From NCBI RefSeq assembly GCF_040901545.1, contig NZ_JBBDYL010000004.1, forward strand, positions 147,228-211,227: 64,000 bases of DNA. Reading direction: 5' to 3'. Positions 27,094-36,670 of this stretch are shown one piece after another. This DNA is from Sulfuricaulis sp040901545 (GTDB lineage Bacteria > Pseudomonadota > Gammaproteobacteria > Acidiferrobacterales > Sulfurifustaceae). The notes beneath the pieces are model-generated. The model ran no database searches. It saw only the letters and a program-made list of their open reading frames with translations, and was not told the DNA's origin. Numbering within the stretch: the stretch's first letter is position 1; every line of letters begins with the position of its first letter. The position numbers and the translations under genes were made by a program.

Positions 27094-27645
27094 GTGTCAT
27101 CGCTTACAAAAGTATTAGATCTCACAAGCAAAATAGCCGTTACCTGCATTAGTGCATTACTGATAGCATGTGAACCGCTCATTTTTGGCGGAATTTCCGG
27201 TCTGGGCGGGTCTTCTTCTGTCACCTTCGCTCAATGCTCAAGCGGCGGCCCGGCAGATCTATCTGGTGCGTGCCGCAACTCCTCGCCAACCCCAGGGGCT
27301 CTTGAAGCCATCGGACCGGCGATATCAGCAGTTGCGTTGAATTTAACAACCTCTACCCAGTCGGTACTGACTGGATCAACACTAAATATTTCCTGGTTGC
27401 CTTATCCAGGGACCGCATCGGGTTACTTTATTTATTACGGACCAACGTCCGATACGGCCAGTACGCTTGCTTCTGACCTATCGTATAATACATCGAATTT
27501 TGATGCTTCCGCCCCCTCGGTCAGTTACCAACCGTTATTAGACCTGGGATTAAGCATGGGCGACACTGTGTGCTTCCTGATCCTAGCCTATGATACAGCG
27601 CGCGTGCCATACTCTTGGTCCGAAGTACAATGCACCGTCGTATAA
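27094..27645 (+). CDS. Secreted hypothetical protein with Ig/fibronectin-like fold
   Basis: 183 residues from GTG at 27094, preceded by a weak GGAA Shine-Dalgarno. An N-terminal hydrophobic segment with 'ALLIACEPLIF' could be a signal peptide or lipobox (Cys after IA). The second half 'SVLTGSTLNISWLPYPGTASGYFIYYG' looks like a fibronectin type III strand pattern, and 'VCFLILAYDTARVPYSWSEVQCTVV' closes the sandwich. I know no named homologue. It lies upstream of, and co-directional with, the beta-helix protein gene, and is probably an accessory surface protein. Confidence 0.6.
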   Translation: MSSLTKVLDLTSKIAVTCISALLIACEPLIFGGISGLGGSSSVTFAQCSSGGPADLSGACRNSSPTPGALEAIGPAISAVALNLTTSTQSVLTGSTLNISWLPYPGTASGYFIYYGPTSDTASTLASDLSYNTSNFDASAPSVSYQPLLDLGLSMGDTVCFLILAYDTARVPYSWSEVQCTVV

Positions 27646-27784
27646 TCATGCACATCTAGAACAGCCCAGCAATGTGTAACCCTTTAATGTGCGTCATCGT
27701 TCCGTTCCCAACTTGTTCCATCACGTTGCTTAGCAGTCCTTATGGTTTGCTGAGCTTTTCATGGAATCGCTCGAGGAAGCTGTT

Positions 27785-29473
27785 ATGACAAAATATTTTG
27801 TCGCTCTACTGGTAATGTTTTTTGTGGCATGGCCTACTTTCGCCGCTGACCCCAACGGCTATAACGCTCTTTACGAGTGTCGGGCTGGTGGGCCTCAGTG
27901 TAACGTGGATGTCGTAGGTTATGTTACAGCGTCTTGTGCCCAGACTATCACCACAGCAGACAGTGCCGGTACGATAAATACCAAACTGAACACCGGTAGT
28001 TCACCTATTTGTATCGAAAACGGTGACTACACGGGGAAAGGAATCTTTACGCTTACCACTTCAGGTACTTCGGGGGCGAGTCGTGTATTACGTTATACAA
28101 GGTCGAGTGACAACGACGACGATCCATGGAACCAGTCTAGTGCCAATCAGGCCAAGCTCAAGAGCCTTGACATTAACGCAAGTTATTGGATTATTCACCG
28201 CCTGACGTTCCCAAGTATAGACGTGGCCTTTAATGGCATAGCGCGTGTCGATATAGGTGATTTTGGGTTCGCCAATAATATTATCAGTCGTGTACTCATA
28301 GAGGGACATACTAACGGATTTTCAAACCTCTCCGATGGAATGTCTATAGGGGGAGATAATACAACGGTTCAGAACAGTGTGGTTAGAAACTCGTGGAATT
28401 TTGTCGGCGCCGAACCAATGGGCATATCTTGCGGGAATGGAACCGATGTTCATATAGTGAATAATGAAATTTATGACTGGTCGGCCCACCCAATTCAGTG
28501 CGGTCAAAACAACGCGCCCACGATGGGCGGGTTGGTTGTCGAGAATAATGATGTTTATCTGACTCCCGCTTGGTATACCGGAGATGGTCGCACAAGAGCA
28601 AAATCTAATCTTGCAATTAAATCACGGGGAACATCTACAAATCCAATCAGGATCATTCATAACCGGGTGTGGGGCAGTCGCGTTTTCGATGCGAGCCTGT
28701 CCGGTATCGTGGCAGGAGCGGGCGCTTCGTTTATCATTAACGGCCCGATACCTGGAGGGCTGAGTTACATCCTGGTACAGAACAACATTATATTCGATGC
28801 CCAAGAGGGTATAGAAGTTGTTAATGGCGATGATACCAACATCTCCTTCATAGGAAACCTCCTCTATCAGATTAAAAAATATTACGCGGGGCAATTCTGG
28901 TCGCATGCGTTTGCCCCGGAAAGTGCTACAGCCTCGGAAATCTATCTCAATTCGATCATTGAGGCGGAAGTTTTTACCATATCGGGTATTAGTGGAAATA
29001 TGGACATACGCTGCAACGCAATCATTCAATCAGGCGCACCGGAAACAGGACCTGGAGGCTCTGGGAATATTGCCGACTTCAACGTGTTTTACGGGTCAAC
29101 ACTGTTTACTTATGGTGGAACAGATACAAATATTAACAAGACAGTGACGATTCATTCCAAATCAAAAGCTTACAGCATCGGGGACTTGATGGTCCCGGCA
29201 TCATTAAACAATTATATGTATCGTGCCGTCGCTGCAGGAATCACATCCAATTCCTCTACCACTCCTTGCACCGTACTTGGTTGCACATTTACAGACGGAA
29301 GCGTTACATGGCAGGCGATCCGGGGACCGTACACATTTTACCGAAAACTACTCACATCACCGGAATCCTACACGATTCCCTATGCGCGCGCCCACGCCAG
29401 CACCCCAGAGATCAACGCCTGTCCGTCCAATTACGCAGCGAGGAGTGGGATAGGAATCAATAACTCGAACTGA
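27785..29473 (+). CDS. Secreted right-handed beta-helix protein
   Basis: 562 residues from the ATG at 27785 (AGGAAG upstream); the longer frame from 27761 is rejected because the signal peptide MTKYFVALLVMFFVAWPTFAA starts here. The body has the repeated short strands with Asn ladders of pectate-lyase-like parallel beta-helices ('NNIISRVLIEGHTNGFSNLSDG', 'VENNDVYL', 'VQNNIIFDAQEGIEVVNG', 'FIGNLLYQI'). It probably binds or cleaves a uronic-acid polysaccharide (inference). The frame closes just before a coding-like extension in another frame (29463-29618), so the C-terminus may be truncated by a frameshift. Confidence 0.78.
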   Translation: MTKYFVALLVMFFVAWPTFAADPNGYNALYECRAGGPQCNVDVVGYVTASCAQTITTADSAGTINTKLNTGSSPICIENGDYTGKGIFTLTTSGTSGASRVLRYTRSSDNDDDPWNQSSANQAKLKSLDINASYWIIHRLTFPSIDVAFNGIARVDIGDFGFANNIISRVLIEGHTNGFSNLSDGMSIGGDNTTVQNSVVRNSWNFVGAEPMGISCGNGTDVHIVNNEIYDWSAHPIQCGQNNAPTMGGLVVENNDVYLTPAWYTGDGRTRAKSNLAIKSRGTSTNPIRIIHNRVWGSRVFDASLSGIVAGAGASFIINGPIPGGLSYILVQNNIIFDAQEGIEVVNGDDTNISFIGNLLYQIKKYYAGQFWSHAFAPESATASEIYLNSIIEAEVFTISGISGNMDIRCNAIIQSGAPETGPGGSGNIADFNVFYGSTLFTYGGTDTNINKTVTIHSKSKAYSIGDLMVPASLNNYMYRAVAAGITSNSSTTPCTVLGCTFTDGSVTWQAIRGPYTFYRKLLTSPESYTIPYARAHASTPEINACPSNYAARSGIGINNSN

Positions 29474-29618
29474 TCCAGACTTTACTATCGGGACGAATGT
29501 AGTTGGGTTAAAAAACGGAGGTGAAACCTATAGCGCTCCGCCCTCTGAACTTGTTTCTTCTCCAACTGTTCCAAATCTAGTTTGCAATAAGCCCACTCGG
29601 GGCAGTTACAGTCAGTAA
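29463..29618 (+). pseudogene. Out-of-frame C-terminal tail of the beta-helix protein
   Basis: Immediately around the stop of the beta-helix gene, a shifted frame continues as RTDPDFTIGTNVVGLKNGG and 'YSAPPSELVSSPTVPNLVCN' to a TAA at 29616-29618. The composition continues that of the gene, and the product 'GINN' to 'DPDFTIG' would be a natural join. A single indel near 29463 would explain it. It could be a sequencing error or a real truncation. Confidence 0.5.
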
Positions 29619-29700
29619 TTGGCCAACTCAATTTCCTTCCCCGTTCGTAACGGCACCGTTACGGCCAGTGTCGTTAGGGTCGTTTCGAACAGACTTTCAG

Positions 29701-29773
29701 CTGAATTCGACAGTGTTCCCAGAGCCTCCAGGTCCTGTTTCCGGTGTGCCTGATTGTATAATTGCATTGCAGC
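29701..29773 (-). pseudogene. Inverted duplicate fragment of the beta-helix gene
   Basis: Read on the minus strand this encodes CNAIIQSGTPETGPGGSGN. The intact beta-helix gene at about 29008-29083 encodes CNAIIQSGAPETGPGGSGN, and most nucleotides also match. It is therefore a short inverted copy about 0.7 kb away from its source. It is fused directly to the remnant of an oxidoreductase start (29774-29868). Confidence 0.8.
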
Positions 29774-29868
29774 GTACGGACCAGTATGCCACCCGATTTG
29801 AGTGCCGGCTCCTCAACATCTTCGGCCCGAATTTGACCCGTCTTGTAGTTTTGCGAAACCTGCTTCAT
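29774..29868 (-). pseudogene. 5' remnant of a second bi-domain oxidoreductase gene
   Basis: ATG at 29868 reads MKQVSQNYKTGQIRAEDVEE then 'PALKSGGILVRT', matching the first 31 residues of the intact bi-domain oxidoreductase at 41178-43367 (MKQVSQNYKTGAIRLEQTNV...GGGVLVRT). After VRT the sequence switches abruptly to the inverted beta-helix fragment. Such an oxidoreductase commonly precedes heparinase II/III genes, so this is probably the original neighbour of the gene at 24239-26278. Confidence 0.8.
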
Positions 29869-30084
29869 TACTCTCTTCCGAACTTTCAGCGTTACAATTC
29901 CGCTATTTGCGACTTCGCGTTGGAGTGCAGCCTCACCGACACTAGCACTTGTCCCGTATCAAACACTGCCGAAATACATCCAAAACCAGAGCTCGGTCAT
30001 TAAAATAGTCCATATGACCAAGAAGTTGGCATTAAGCACTTTACGGTCACATTCGATCAAGTGGCTTGCTGACCCAGGATCGTA

Positions 30085-30130
30085 CAAGGCCCACATCCTG
30101 TCCTTCTCCCGGAGGTGTAAGGGGCACAGT
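30085..30130 (+). repeat. Remnant of the REP/MITE core
   Basis: Contains CATCCTGTCCTTCTCCCGGAG, which matches the right-hand block of the 11577-11720 element (CATCCTGACCTTCTCCCGGAG). No inverted ends remain. It lies just beyond the 3' end of the PaaK-like gene. Confidence 0.45.
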
Positions 30131-30165
30131 AACTGAACGATAGTGCGTACTATTTGCCATTCTCC

Positions 30166-31563
30166 TCAGTATGAATCTGATGCGTTCGTACTGACAGAGT
30201 TCAATGTACATACAACAGCACGGAACTTCCCATTGGGCCCACGTTGAATACTTTCTACTGACCGAACGCTAATCCTTGTATCGGCCCCTAGACGCTCTCT
30301 TGTGTTATGAATGATCCTGTCCTGATCCGGCTTACCAAACTTTTCGGCCGGTACCACCAGTATCGTAACCTCGCCAACTCTGTCTTGCCTAATCTGCGCC
30401 TCCACAACATTCCAAACGTCCTTAAAAATGTGATCCAATCTCCCGACTTGCCGGCCGTCTGGAGTAATCACATAATCATCTAGTCGCCCCTCGACTCGCT
30501 CCACAATCGGCATATTACGTCCACATGTGCAACGTTCCGACCGGTTCTTCAAAACGATTCTGTCGCCAATTCTGTATCGAATAAGTGGCGTCACGCTATT
30601 GTAGAAGCCCGTGCCCACCAATTCGCATGAACCGTCGTCGCAATCAAGGTATTCCCCGAACCCATAGTCCAATTCCATATGGCGCGTCCCTGCTTCGCAT
30701 GTTCCTATCAATACTATCTTCTCGGTACTTCCATACTGATCGAAGACGCGGCATCTGAATTTGGACTCAACTATTGTTCTCTGTTCGGTGGTCAATGTCT
30801 CGGACGACGTCACAATCCCCTTAAGACTACGACCCTCGTAGCATCGCGACAACATCTCCATCGCCCTTGCCAGGAAGCTGATGGAGGATGGGTACGCCTG
30901 GATTACCACGGGATCGAAACTTTCAAGTGCCCGGATGTATCCTTCGGCATTCGCCTCAGACAAGTGGTAGGACGACAGCATCAACATGTTCGCCGGTCGA
31001 TTCATGCGCCAGAACGGTGGTTCTGTTTTCTGCACCGGCGCGATCATGTCACCGCGAAACCACGCACGCCGTTGCCCGCGCTGTAGTCCCGCCCATAGAA
31101 GGTGCCGCCAAACAAAAGCGTGCTCCCGAATGATCGCTTCCTGATCTTGATAAAGCGTAAGCGGTGTTCCCGTGGTACCGCTCGTGCTTACTCGAAATCG
31201 CGGACGGCCTATACTAACCGCGACAAATGCGCTTGGATTTGCCACGATATCTTGCTTTGTAAGCACCGGCAGCAACCGTAAGTCTTCTGCACCGCGGAAA
31301 TCGCGAGGATCCCACCCTTCGCGGCGAAATAACTCCCGGTAATACCTAACATGCCGCACCGCATATCGGACGATCGCTATAAGTCGCTTGTCCTGGAGAG
31401 ACTTCAGCGCTTGCTCGTCAAGCCACTGTGTACTTTGAATTTCGGCGAGCACACAATCAAACCTGCGATTTTCCCGAAGAGCGCGCTGTATCCGTTCCCG
31501 CATCGCAATCATGGCTTGTTGCGCCCACAGTGGGCTGTGGACATAGAAAGCACTGCTAAACAC
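30166..31563 (-). CDS. PaaK-like AMP-dependent ligase (phenylacetate-CoA ligase / CapK family)
   Basis: 465 residues. It has the adenylate-forming signature 'FRVSTSGTTGTPLTLYQD' (P-loop), 'DQYGSTEKIVL' (A5 motif), 'RYRIGDRIVL' (Asp of A7) and 'RVEGRLDDYVITPDGR' (hinge). C-terminal Lys in 'RGPNGKFRAVV' corresponds to the family's A10 lysine. In polysaccharide loci these proteins (CapK-like) are thought to activate a carboxylate for attachment to, or modification of, the glycan; the substrate is unknown. It overlaps the GT4 gene upstream by 8 bp, so the two are coupled. It is the last gene of the long minus-strand operon segment. Confidence 0.85.
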   Translation of the reverse strand: MFSSAFYVHSPLWAQQAMIAMRERIQRALRENRRFDCVLAEIQSTQWLDEQALKSLQDKRLIAIVRYAVRHVRYYRELFRREGWDPRDFRGAEDLRLLPVLTKQDIVANPSAFVAVSIGRPRFRVSTSGTTGTPLTLYQDQEAIIREHAFVWRHLLWAGLQRGQRRAWFRGDMIAPVQKTEPPFWRMNRPANMLMLSSYHLSEANAEGYIRALESFDPVVIQAYPSSISFLARAMEMLSRCYEGRSLKGIVTSSETLTTEQRTIVESKFRCRVFDQYGSTEKIVLIGTCEAGTRHMELDYGFGEYLDCDDGSCELVGTGFYNSVTPLIRYRIGDRIVLKNRSERCTCGRNMPIVERVEGRLDDYVITPDGRQVGRLDHIFKDVWNVVEAQIRQDRVGEVTILVVPAEKFGKPDQDRIIHNTRERLGADTRISVRSVESIQRGPNGKFRAVVCTLNSVSTNASDSY

Positions 31564-32698
31564 GCTTGGCCTCGATCGTCTTCACAATCGCCACGGCGAT
31601 TCTGTTGCAAATGGCATCCGGTTGATAACGATCTACGTCACGCCGCAACTCACAGCCTAGTCTTTTCCGAAGTTCCGCATCCTTCACTACCCGCTCGATT
31701 GCCTCTGCAAGGCCCTTGGCATCTCCTGGTTGGACAATCAGCGCGTTCCGTTCATGCTCCAGTACATCTGTTACCGCTCCAACCGGTGTTGCAACAACTG
31801 GAAGGCCAAACATCCCTGCCTCAAGCATTACGATGGGTAGACCCTCAGAATGGCTCGGTAAGACTAAATAGTCATTATCGCGGAATTCTCTATACAATGT
31901 TTCGCCTTCTAAGGGGCCAGTAAATCGCACGATATCCTGAAGGCCAAGTTTCTTCCAACATGTCATCACAGTATCCCACTCTCCCTTGAACTCAGGTGGA
32001 CCTACGATCGTCATAAGCGCCTTCTTACCAGCGACCTTAAGGCACTGTAAGGCCTCAAGGAGTTCGAACACACCCTTGCGGGCACCTACTTGACCAACGA
32101 ATAATCCCTTACCGAAACTATTCTCGTATCGACGGACAAACGTCTTCCCTTCCTCGTAGCATTTCCATGAGACTGTCGGCGATACGATAAATACGTTACC
32201 ACGATACCCGTAGCTTTCTATGAGCCGTTTCCACGGTGTACCCAGCATCAATAGGGTGTCGTACTGGCTGATACAGACGCGTACCAGTTTTCCTGTGAGG
32301 CCTTTTCGCGCAAGAATCCTATCGAACCATGCCCCATGCACGTGTCCGACGATCTTTGCGCCAACGCGTCGACCTATCAGCGCCAACACCGCGTCGCGCC
32401 AAAAACCGGACCATGTTGCGGTAACTGGCATGTAGACCGCGTCTGGCTTGAAACTCGTTGCATTACTTAGCATGCGACGAAAATGTATCATCGCCCACCA
32501 CATGTTGCCGAGGTCAAATTTTCCTTGTGTCTGCTTCGAGCGGCCTTTGGTTGTATCACAGTGGCGCACCTCGAACTCACGGAACGCATGAGACTCAAGC
32601 AGCGCCTTCGTGACGGTCTCTACACCTCCAACCGGCGGGGGAAGGGGGCCAACGATCATTATCCGTTGCCTAACGTTTCCTTCAGTCTTAGTAGTCAT
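31556..32698 (-). CDS. Glycosyltransferase family 4
   Basis: 380 residues with a GT-B fold. The N-terminus 'RIMIVGPLPPPVGGVETVTKALL' is typical of GT4 enzymes from capsule loci. The donor domain shows 'GLFVGQVGARKGVFELLEAL', 'DIVRFTGPLEGETLYREFRDNDYLVLPSHSEGLPIVMLEAGMFGLPVVATPVG' with the E...G motif. The start overlaps the asnB stop (ATGA), and its end overlaps the PaaK-like gene. A decayed relative of its donor domain lies at 34736-35026. Confidence 0.87.
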   Translation of the reverse strand: MTTKTEGNVRQRIMIVGPLPPPVGGVETVTKALLESHAFREFEVRHCDTTKGRSKQTQGKFDLGNMWWAMIHFRRMLSNATSFKPDAVYMPVTATWSGFWRDAVLALIGRRVGAKIVGHVHGAWFDRILARKGLTGKLVRVCISQYDTLLMLGTPWKRLIESYGYRGNVFIVSPTVSWKCYEEGKTFVRRYENSFGKGLFVGQVGARKGVFELLEALQCLKVAGKKALMTIVGPPEFKGEWDTVMTCWKKLGLQDIVRFTGPLEGETLYREFRDNDYLVLPSHSEGLPIVMLEAGMFGLPVVATPVGAVTDVLEHERNALIVQPGDAKGLAEAIERVVKDAELRKRLGCELRRDVDRYQPDAICNRIAVAIVKTIEAKRV

Positions 32699-34695
32699 AT
32701 CGATAATGCCTGCCGTGAATTTCGAACGATAGAAAACCAGTCGTTCCTAACCCGGTCAACCGCGTCCTCGCTGCCATCATCGTCGACAAACAGCCTGTGC
32801 CATATTTCAAGGGCTAGCAGAACCCATATCCCCTGTTCTCGGTCAACCTTAGTTTGCAGATGACCCTCTACCAAATCGATAAGAACAGAAGGTTCCCAGT
32901 AGCCACGCGCCAAACATCTTTCACTGAGCAAGACGTTACGTACAGAATCTCTCATGGGCCCTACAAACCAGCTCGATAATGGCACCGTAAAACCAACCTT
33001 GCGCCGATAGATAACTGACTTTGGAACGTATTGCTCGGCAAGGCGCTTTAGAATGATCTTGGTGCGAAGCCCATTCACCTTGTACTTTCTCGGCAACCTT
33101 GCTGCGAACTCCACAACATGATGATCAAGAAAAGGGACGCGCGCCTCGACACTCGCACCCATACTCATGCGATCGCCTTTCACAAGGAGATCGTCAACCA
33201 GCCTGGTGTGTATGTCGCAGTATAGAAACTGCTCGACATCGTCATTGCTATCACATTGTCCCAATACTTCGGCGAAAACAGTCTTCAGGAAGCAGTCTGC
33301 AACTTGGTCACGCAGTTCCTTGTTAAGTAAGGACCGTTGTATCGCTGTATCCAGCGCGCCGTACCATGAAGCATACCTCTCGCCTCGTTCTTCCAATGCT
33401 AGAATCTCGACAATACTGCGAAGTCTCCGCGCCCGGAACGGCAGCGCGGAACCTGCGCCTTTGAGTAATGTCGTTCTCGCCTTGTTCGGAAGTAACCGCA
33501 GATACCTTGAGAATTGTTCAAACACATATTTCCGATATCCGCCAAATTGCTCGTCGGCTCCTTCGCCGGTTAACATTACACTCACATCTTGTTTAGCCTT
33601 CATGCACATAAAATATGTCGGCACCGCTGATGGTTCTCCGACGGGTTCGTCATATATCCAACTGAGCAAGGGGAGTTCATCGAAAAACTCCCGAAAACCA
33701 ACATGTATTTCGCGGTGATTCGTACCATACCTCGAGGCAACAATTTGCGCATATGGAAGCTCGCTATAGCCCTCCACGTCGAAACCGACGGAGTAAGTCT
33801 TTATGGGATCCTTCTCCCCATTGCGTCTGCGCACCTTGTCCATCAGTGCGACAACTACACTGCTATCAACGCCACCCGATAACTGAGCCCCCACCGGCAC
33901 ATCAGACATTAGCTGCATCTCAACGGTTTCCGTTAGCAACGAGTCAAGCTGTTCGACAGAATCCTCAAACGATGCCTCGCTACGATTTTCGCCGTAGCGA
34001 ACGTCCCAGTATTGCTTCGGTACCGGTGCACCAGACTGTCCCCGAGCAACAGTCATAAACGTACCTTCCGGCAGCCGGTGAACACTATCAAACATGGTAT
34101 GCGGACGTGATACGTACCGCGTAACCAGAAACTGCGCCACCCCTGCGCCACTTACGCGACGCTCAGACAAAAGTGGATGAGCGAGCAGAGCTTTGATTTC
34201 ACTGGCAAAAAGGAAAGTGTTTCCATCGTTCCACCAATACAACGGCTTTACCCCAAGCTGATCGCGCGCGAGGAAAAGTAGCCCCTGCTTCGTATCGTAG
34301 ATGGCGAACGCAAAAATTCCTCTGAGCCGATTGACGAGTCCCTGACAGCCCCACTCCTCAAACCCATGCACAAGAACTTCTGTGTCGCTGGCGGTACGGA
34401 ATACGTGACCACTCTGAGTCAGCTCTGTCCGAAGGAGCTTATAGTTATAGATCTCTCCATTAAATACGGTCCAGACAGTCCCATCCTCGTTTGACATCGG
34501 CTGATCGCCAGACGACAGATCGATAATTGCCAAGCGCTTGTGACCCAACCAACACAACTTGTCGTTTGAGTACCACTGGCCTTCCCCATCAGGACCTCGC
34601 CGCCAAAGGGTTTTTACCATTCGACTCCCAGTAGCTGGCTCCAACGGTCGCGCATGCTCGGGCCGAATCCGGAAAATTCCAACGATGCCGCACAT
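32695..34695 (-). CDS. asnB: Asparagine synthase (glutamine-hydrolysing), copy 1
   Basis: 666 residues with both domains intact. In the N-terminal class II glutaminase, MCGIVG gives Cys2 as nucleophile after Met removal, and 'GHKRLAIIDLS..DQPM' and 'FNGEIYNY' line the pocket. The C-terminal synthetase has the PP-loop SGGVDSS at 273-279 and 'LTGEGADEQFGGYRKY'. It carries out ATP-dependent amidation of a carboxylate with ammonia from glutamine. In polysaccharide loci AsnB homologues (for example WbpS) are linked to amidated uronic acids, which fits with AlgD here (inference). It is overlapped by the downstream GT4. Confidence 0.9.
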   Translation of the reverse strand: MCGIVGIFRIRPEHARPLEPATGSRMVKTLWRRGPDGEGQWYSNDKLCWLGHKRLAIIDLSSGDQPMSNEDGTVWTVFNGEIYNYKLLRTELTQSGHVFRTASDTEVLVHGFEEWGCQGLVNRLRGIFAFAIYDTKQGLLFLARDQLGVKPLYWWNDGNTFLFASEIKALLAHPLLSERRVSGAGVAQFLVTRYVSRPHTMFDSVHRLPEGTFMTVARGQSGAPVPKQYWDVRYGENRSEASFEDSVEQLDSLLTETVEMQLMSDVPVGAQLSGGVDSSVVVALMDKVRRRNGEKDPIKTYSVGFDVEGYSELPYAQIVASRYGTNHREIHVGFREFFDELPLLSWIYDEPVGEPSAVPTYFMCMKAKQDVSVMLTGEGADEQFGGYRKYVFEQFSRYLRLLPNKARTTLLKGAGSALPFRARRLRSIVEILALEERGERYASWYGALDTAIQRSLLNKELRDQVADCFLKTVFAEVLGQCDSNDDVEQFLYCDIHTRLVDDLLVKGDRMSMGASVEARVPFLDHHVVEFAARLPRKYKVNGLRTKIILKRLAEQYVPKSVIYRRKVGFTVPLSSWFVGPMRDSVRNVLLSERCLARGYWEPSVLIDLVEGHLQTKVDREQGIWVLLALEIWHRLFVDDDGSEDAVDRVRNDWFSIVRNSRQALSI

Positions 34696-34735
34696 ATTTT
34701 TACTTTCCTATTGACGGTTTCTTAGAAGAGACAGA

Positions 34736-35026
34736 TCAACACTGTAGCCGCTCTCCACAAACATATATGTCTGTGTCAAAAGGACACATTATAACTACCT
34801 TTGCCGCGTTGCCCGTCGATTTCAAATGGTCAAGTGCGCCAACCAGATCGAAAACAGCTTTTAGCTCACCGACGGAAACAAACAAGCCCATCGGTTCATT
34901 AGTATCATACGAACGTATGCGTGCCCAACATTGAACAATCCACAATCGAGCGTCGGCGAAACGACGAATACGCGCGCGATAGCCATTATCGCCCGGAACA
35001 CGGACTTTCATTTCGGTAAATACCAC
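34736..35026 (-). pseudogene. Fragment of a GT4 glycosyltransferase
   Basis: 96-residue frame whose central part (MGLFVSVGELKAVFDLVGAL and 'DHLKSTG.AAKVVIM') aligns with the donor-domain core of the intact GT4 at 31556-32698 (KGLFVGQVGARKGVFELLEAL, 'QCLKVAGKKALMTIVGPPE'). The rest of the enzyme is missing on both sides, and the ends are unrelated. It sits between asnB copy 1 and the polymerase gene, where a GT would be expected. It is a remnant and not a functional small gene. Confidence 0.65.
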
Positions 35027-35270
35027 TGGGGGTGTTGATCGCTGATGAAAAATGCTACTAGTACAACCAACACAACAAGTGACATGCTTGCATTATTAGA
35101 ATACGTTATCAGTTGACAGTTAGAGGATGAAATTAGGAAACATCGACGATTCTCAAAAAAAGCGCCGGATTTATCGCCTTCGGAACGGACAACTTCTAGG
35201 GTGGCCAGAACAGTACTTACAGCTTGTCACATACATCTGTTCCCCAAAGCCTACTGAACTGAGGCTGGCC

Positions 35271-36548
35271 TTAGCCAGTACCTCGCCCATATCTATCCAG
35301 TGCGTTGCTCTTTCCTTGATCCGTTGTTATCGCTGTATGCACTGCCTTAGGATTCAAAGTTTGTCGTATCTCAATGTATCCGAGCATCATATAATACAAT
35401 TGCCCAACTTGAATCCTCCATACATAGCTATTGCTGACAAACATCATAAAATTTACCGCTATAAAGAGCGCAATAAACGCGTATTTCTCCCTTCCTTTCA
35501 TTCTTAGAATCTTTTTGAAAATCAAAATTTGTAAGGTTGCAAATAGCAATAAGCCAATAAGTCCTGTTTGCGTAAGCAATTCCAGCCAATCGTTATGACC
35601 ATAAACCTGGCCTTCGGCCTCACCGATTCCAGATCTGTTACCGATTCCCGCACCCGCAAGCTTTGCATCGATCGGCCGCTCGGCGAATACCCTGATGTCA
35701 TTCAACCAGAGATTGGGCCGACCCGACCCTATATTTATTACGCCTACTTCTACGCCACGTCCTTCTGCACCCAATTCAGGATTGAAGGCCACGAGCCAGT
35801 AGGAAGATGTCGCGATCGCCGCCAAGACGAAAGTAGTTGCTCCAATTAGGAATACCTTCTTATTCACTGCAAGCGAAAAAATACATAAGAAAATCAACAA
35901 GCCTAGCACTGCCGTGCGAACCTGACTCATATAAAGACCATAGAGTGCCGCAATACCAAGCAATGCAAAAAGAGTATTCGCGAGATGAGTGGATATCGTA
36001 TGTTGTTCGGTCTCACCCGTTTTTCGTAGAGTAAAGAACAGCACAAGGGTGATAAAAAATAGTGTCATACTGTGGCCAAAACTATGCGCACCGGTGTACA
36101 CACCTTTCCAGCGCGGTACTTGGGTCCAATAATTCACTATATCAAGCGCCGTTGAACTACTTACCGCTATCAGCAAGGCACTCACAAGCGTCGGAACGGC
36201 AAAGCCAATAATTATCCAGAAGAGCAGGCTTCTATACGCTTGCTGATCCGGAATTATATTCTTGACCAGCGTATAGCTAAGCACCGGCACTAACAGCTTT
36301 ACTACTTCGGCGATCTTTGTACCCTCGTAATAGATTCCAGAAATAGCGATACACCATACTGCGAACGCCACTATCACTCCATCAACCGCACTCAATCTAA
36401 GCGACTTGTTCAGCGCGGCTTTCATGAGCACAGCCGCAAAGAGCAGAGCGAACAGTCCGACACCCAATATGGAGAACAATGTCTCGGCATATTCCATCGA
36501 TGCCAATGGTCTTAACAGTGCGACCAGTTTTAGTAGGAAAAGCTCCAT
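35271..36548 (-). CDS. Wzy-like polysaccharide polymerase / O-antigen ligase family
   Basis: 425-residue polytopic protein with about 11-12 hydrophobic helices. A large periplasmic loop near residues 265-325 contains 'GSGRPNLWLNDIRVFAERP' and 'GAGIGNRSGIGEAEGQVYGHNDWLELLTQTGLIG'. The R...N..L and 'HN.WLE...TG..G' motifs of the Wzy_C/WaaL family are clearly present. It would polymerise repeat units in the periplasm under Wzz control. The A+T-rich composition is like other Wzy genes. It is the only polymerase candidate in the window. Confidence 0.85.
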   Translation of the reverse strand: MELFLLKLVALLRPLASMEYAETLFSILGVGLFALLFAAVLMKAALNKSLRLSAVDGVIVAFAVWCIAISGIYYEGTKIAEVVKLLVPVLSYTLVKNIIPDQQAYRSLLFWIIIGFAVPTLVSALLIAVSSSTALDIVNYWTQVPRWKGVYTGAHSFGHSMTLFFITLVLFFTLRKTGETEQHTISTHLANTLFALLGIAALYGLYMSQVRTAVLGLLIFLCIFSLAVNKKVFLIGATTFVLAAIATSSYWLVAFNPELGAEGRGVEVGVINIGSGRPNLWLNDIRVFAERPIDAKLAGAGIGNRSGIGEAEGQVYGHNDWLELLTQTGLIGLLLFATLQILIFKKILRMKGREKYAFIALFIAVNFMMFVSNSYVWRIQVGQLYYMMLGYIEIRQTLNPKAVHTAITTDQGKSNALDRYGRGTG

Positions 36549-36670
36549 TTACGACGTCACTCCAGTTACGAAATAACCATATCGTAGACGGATACCGACT
36601 TCATGTCCGTAACGACAGTCATCCAGGATAAAGAGAACGGCGGATCCAGAGCTATCTATTTGTGAAATCA

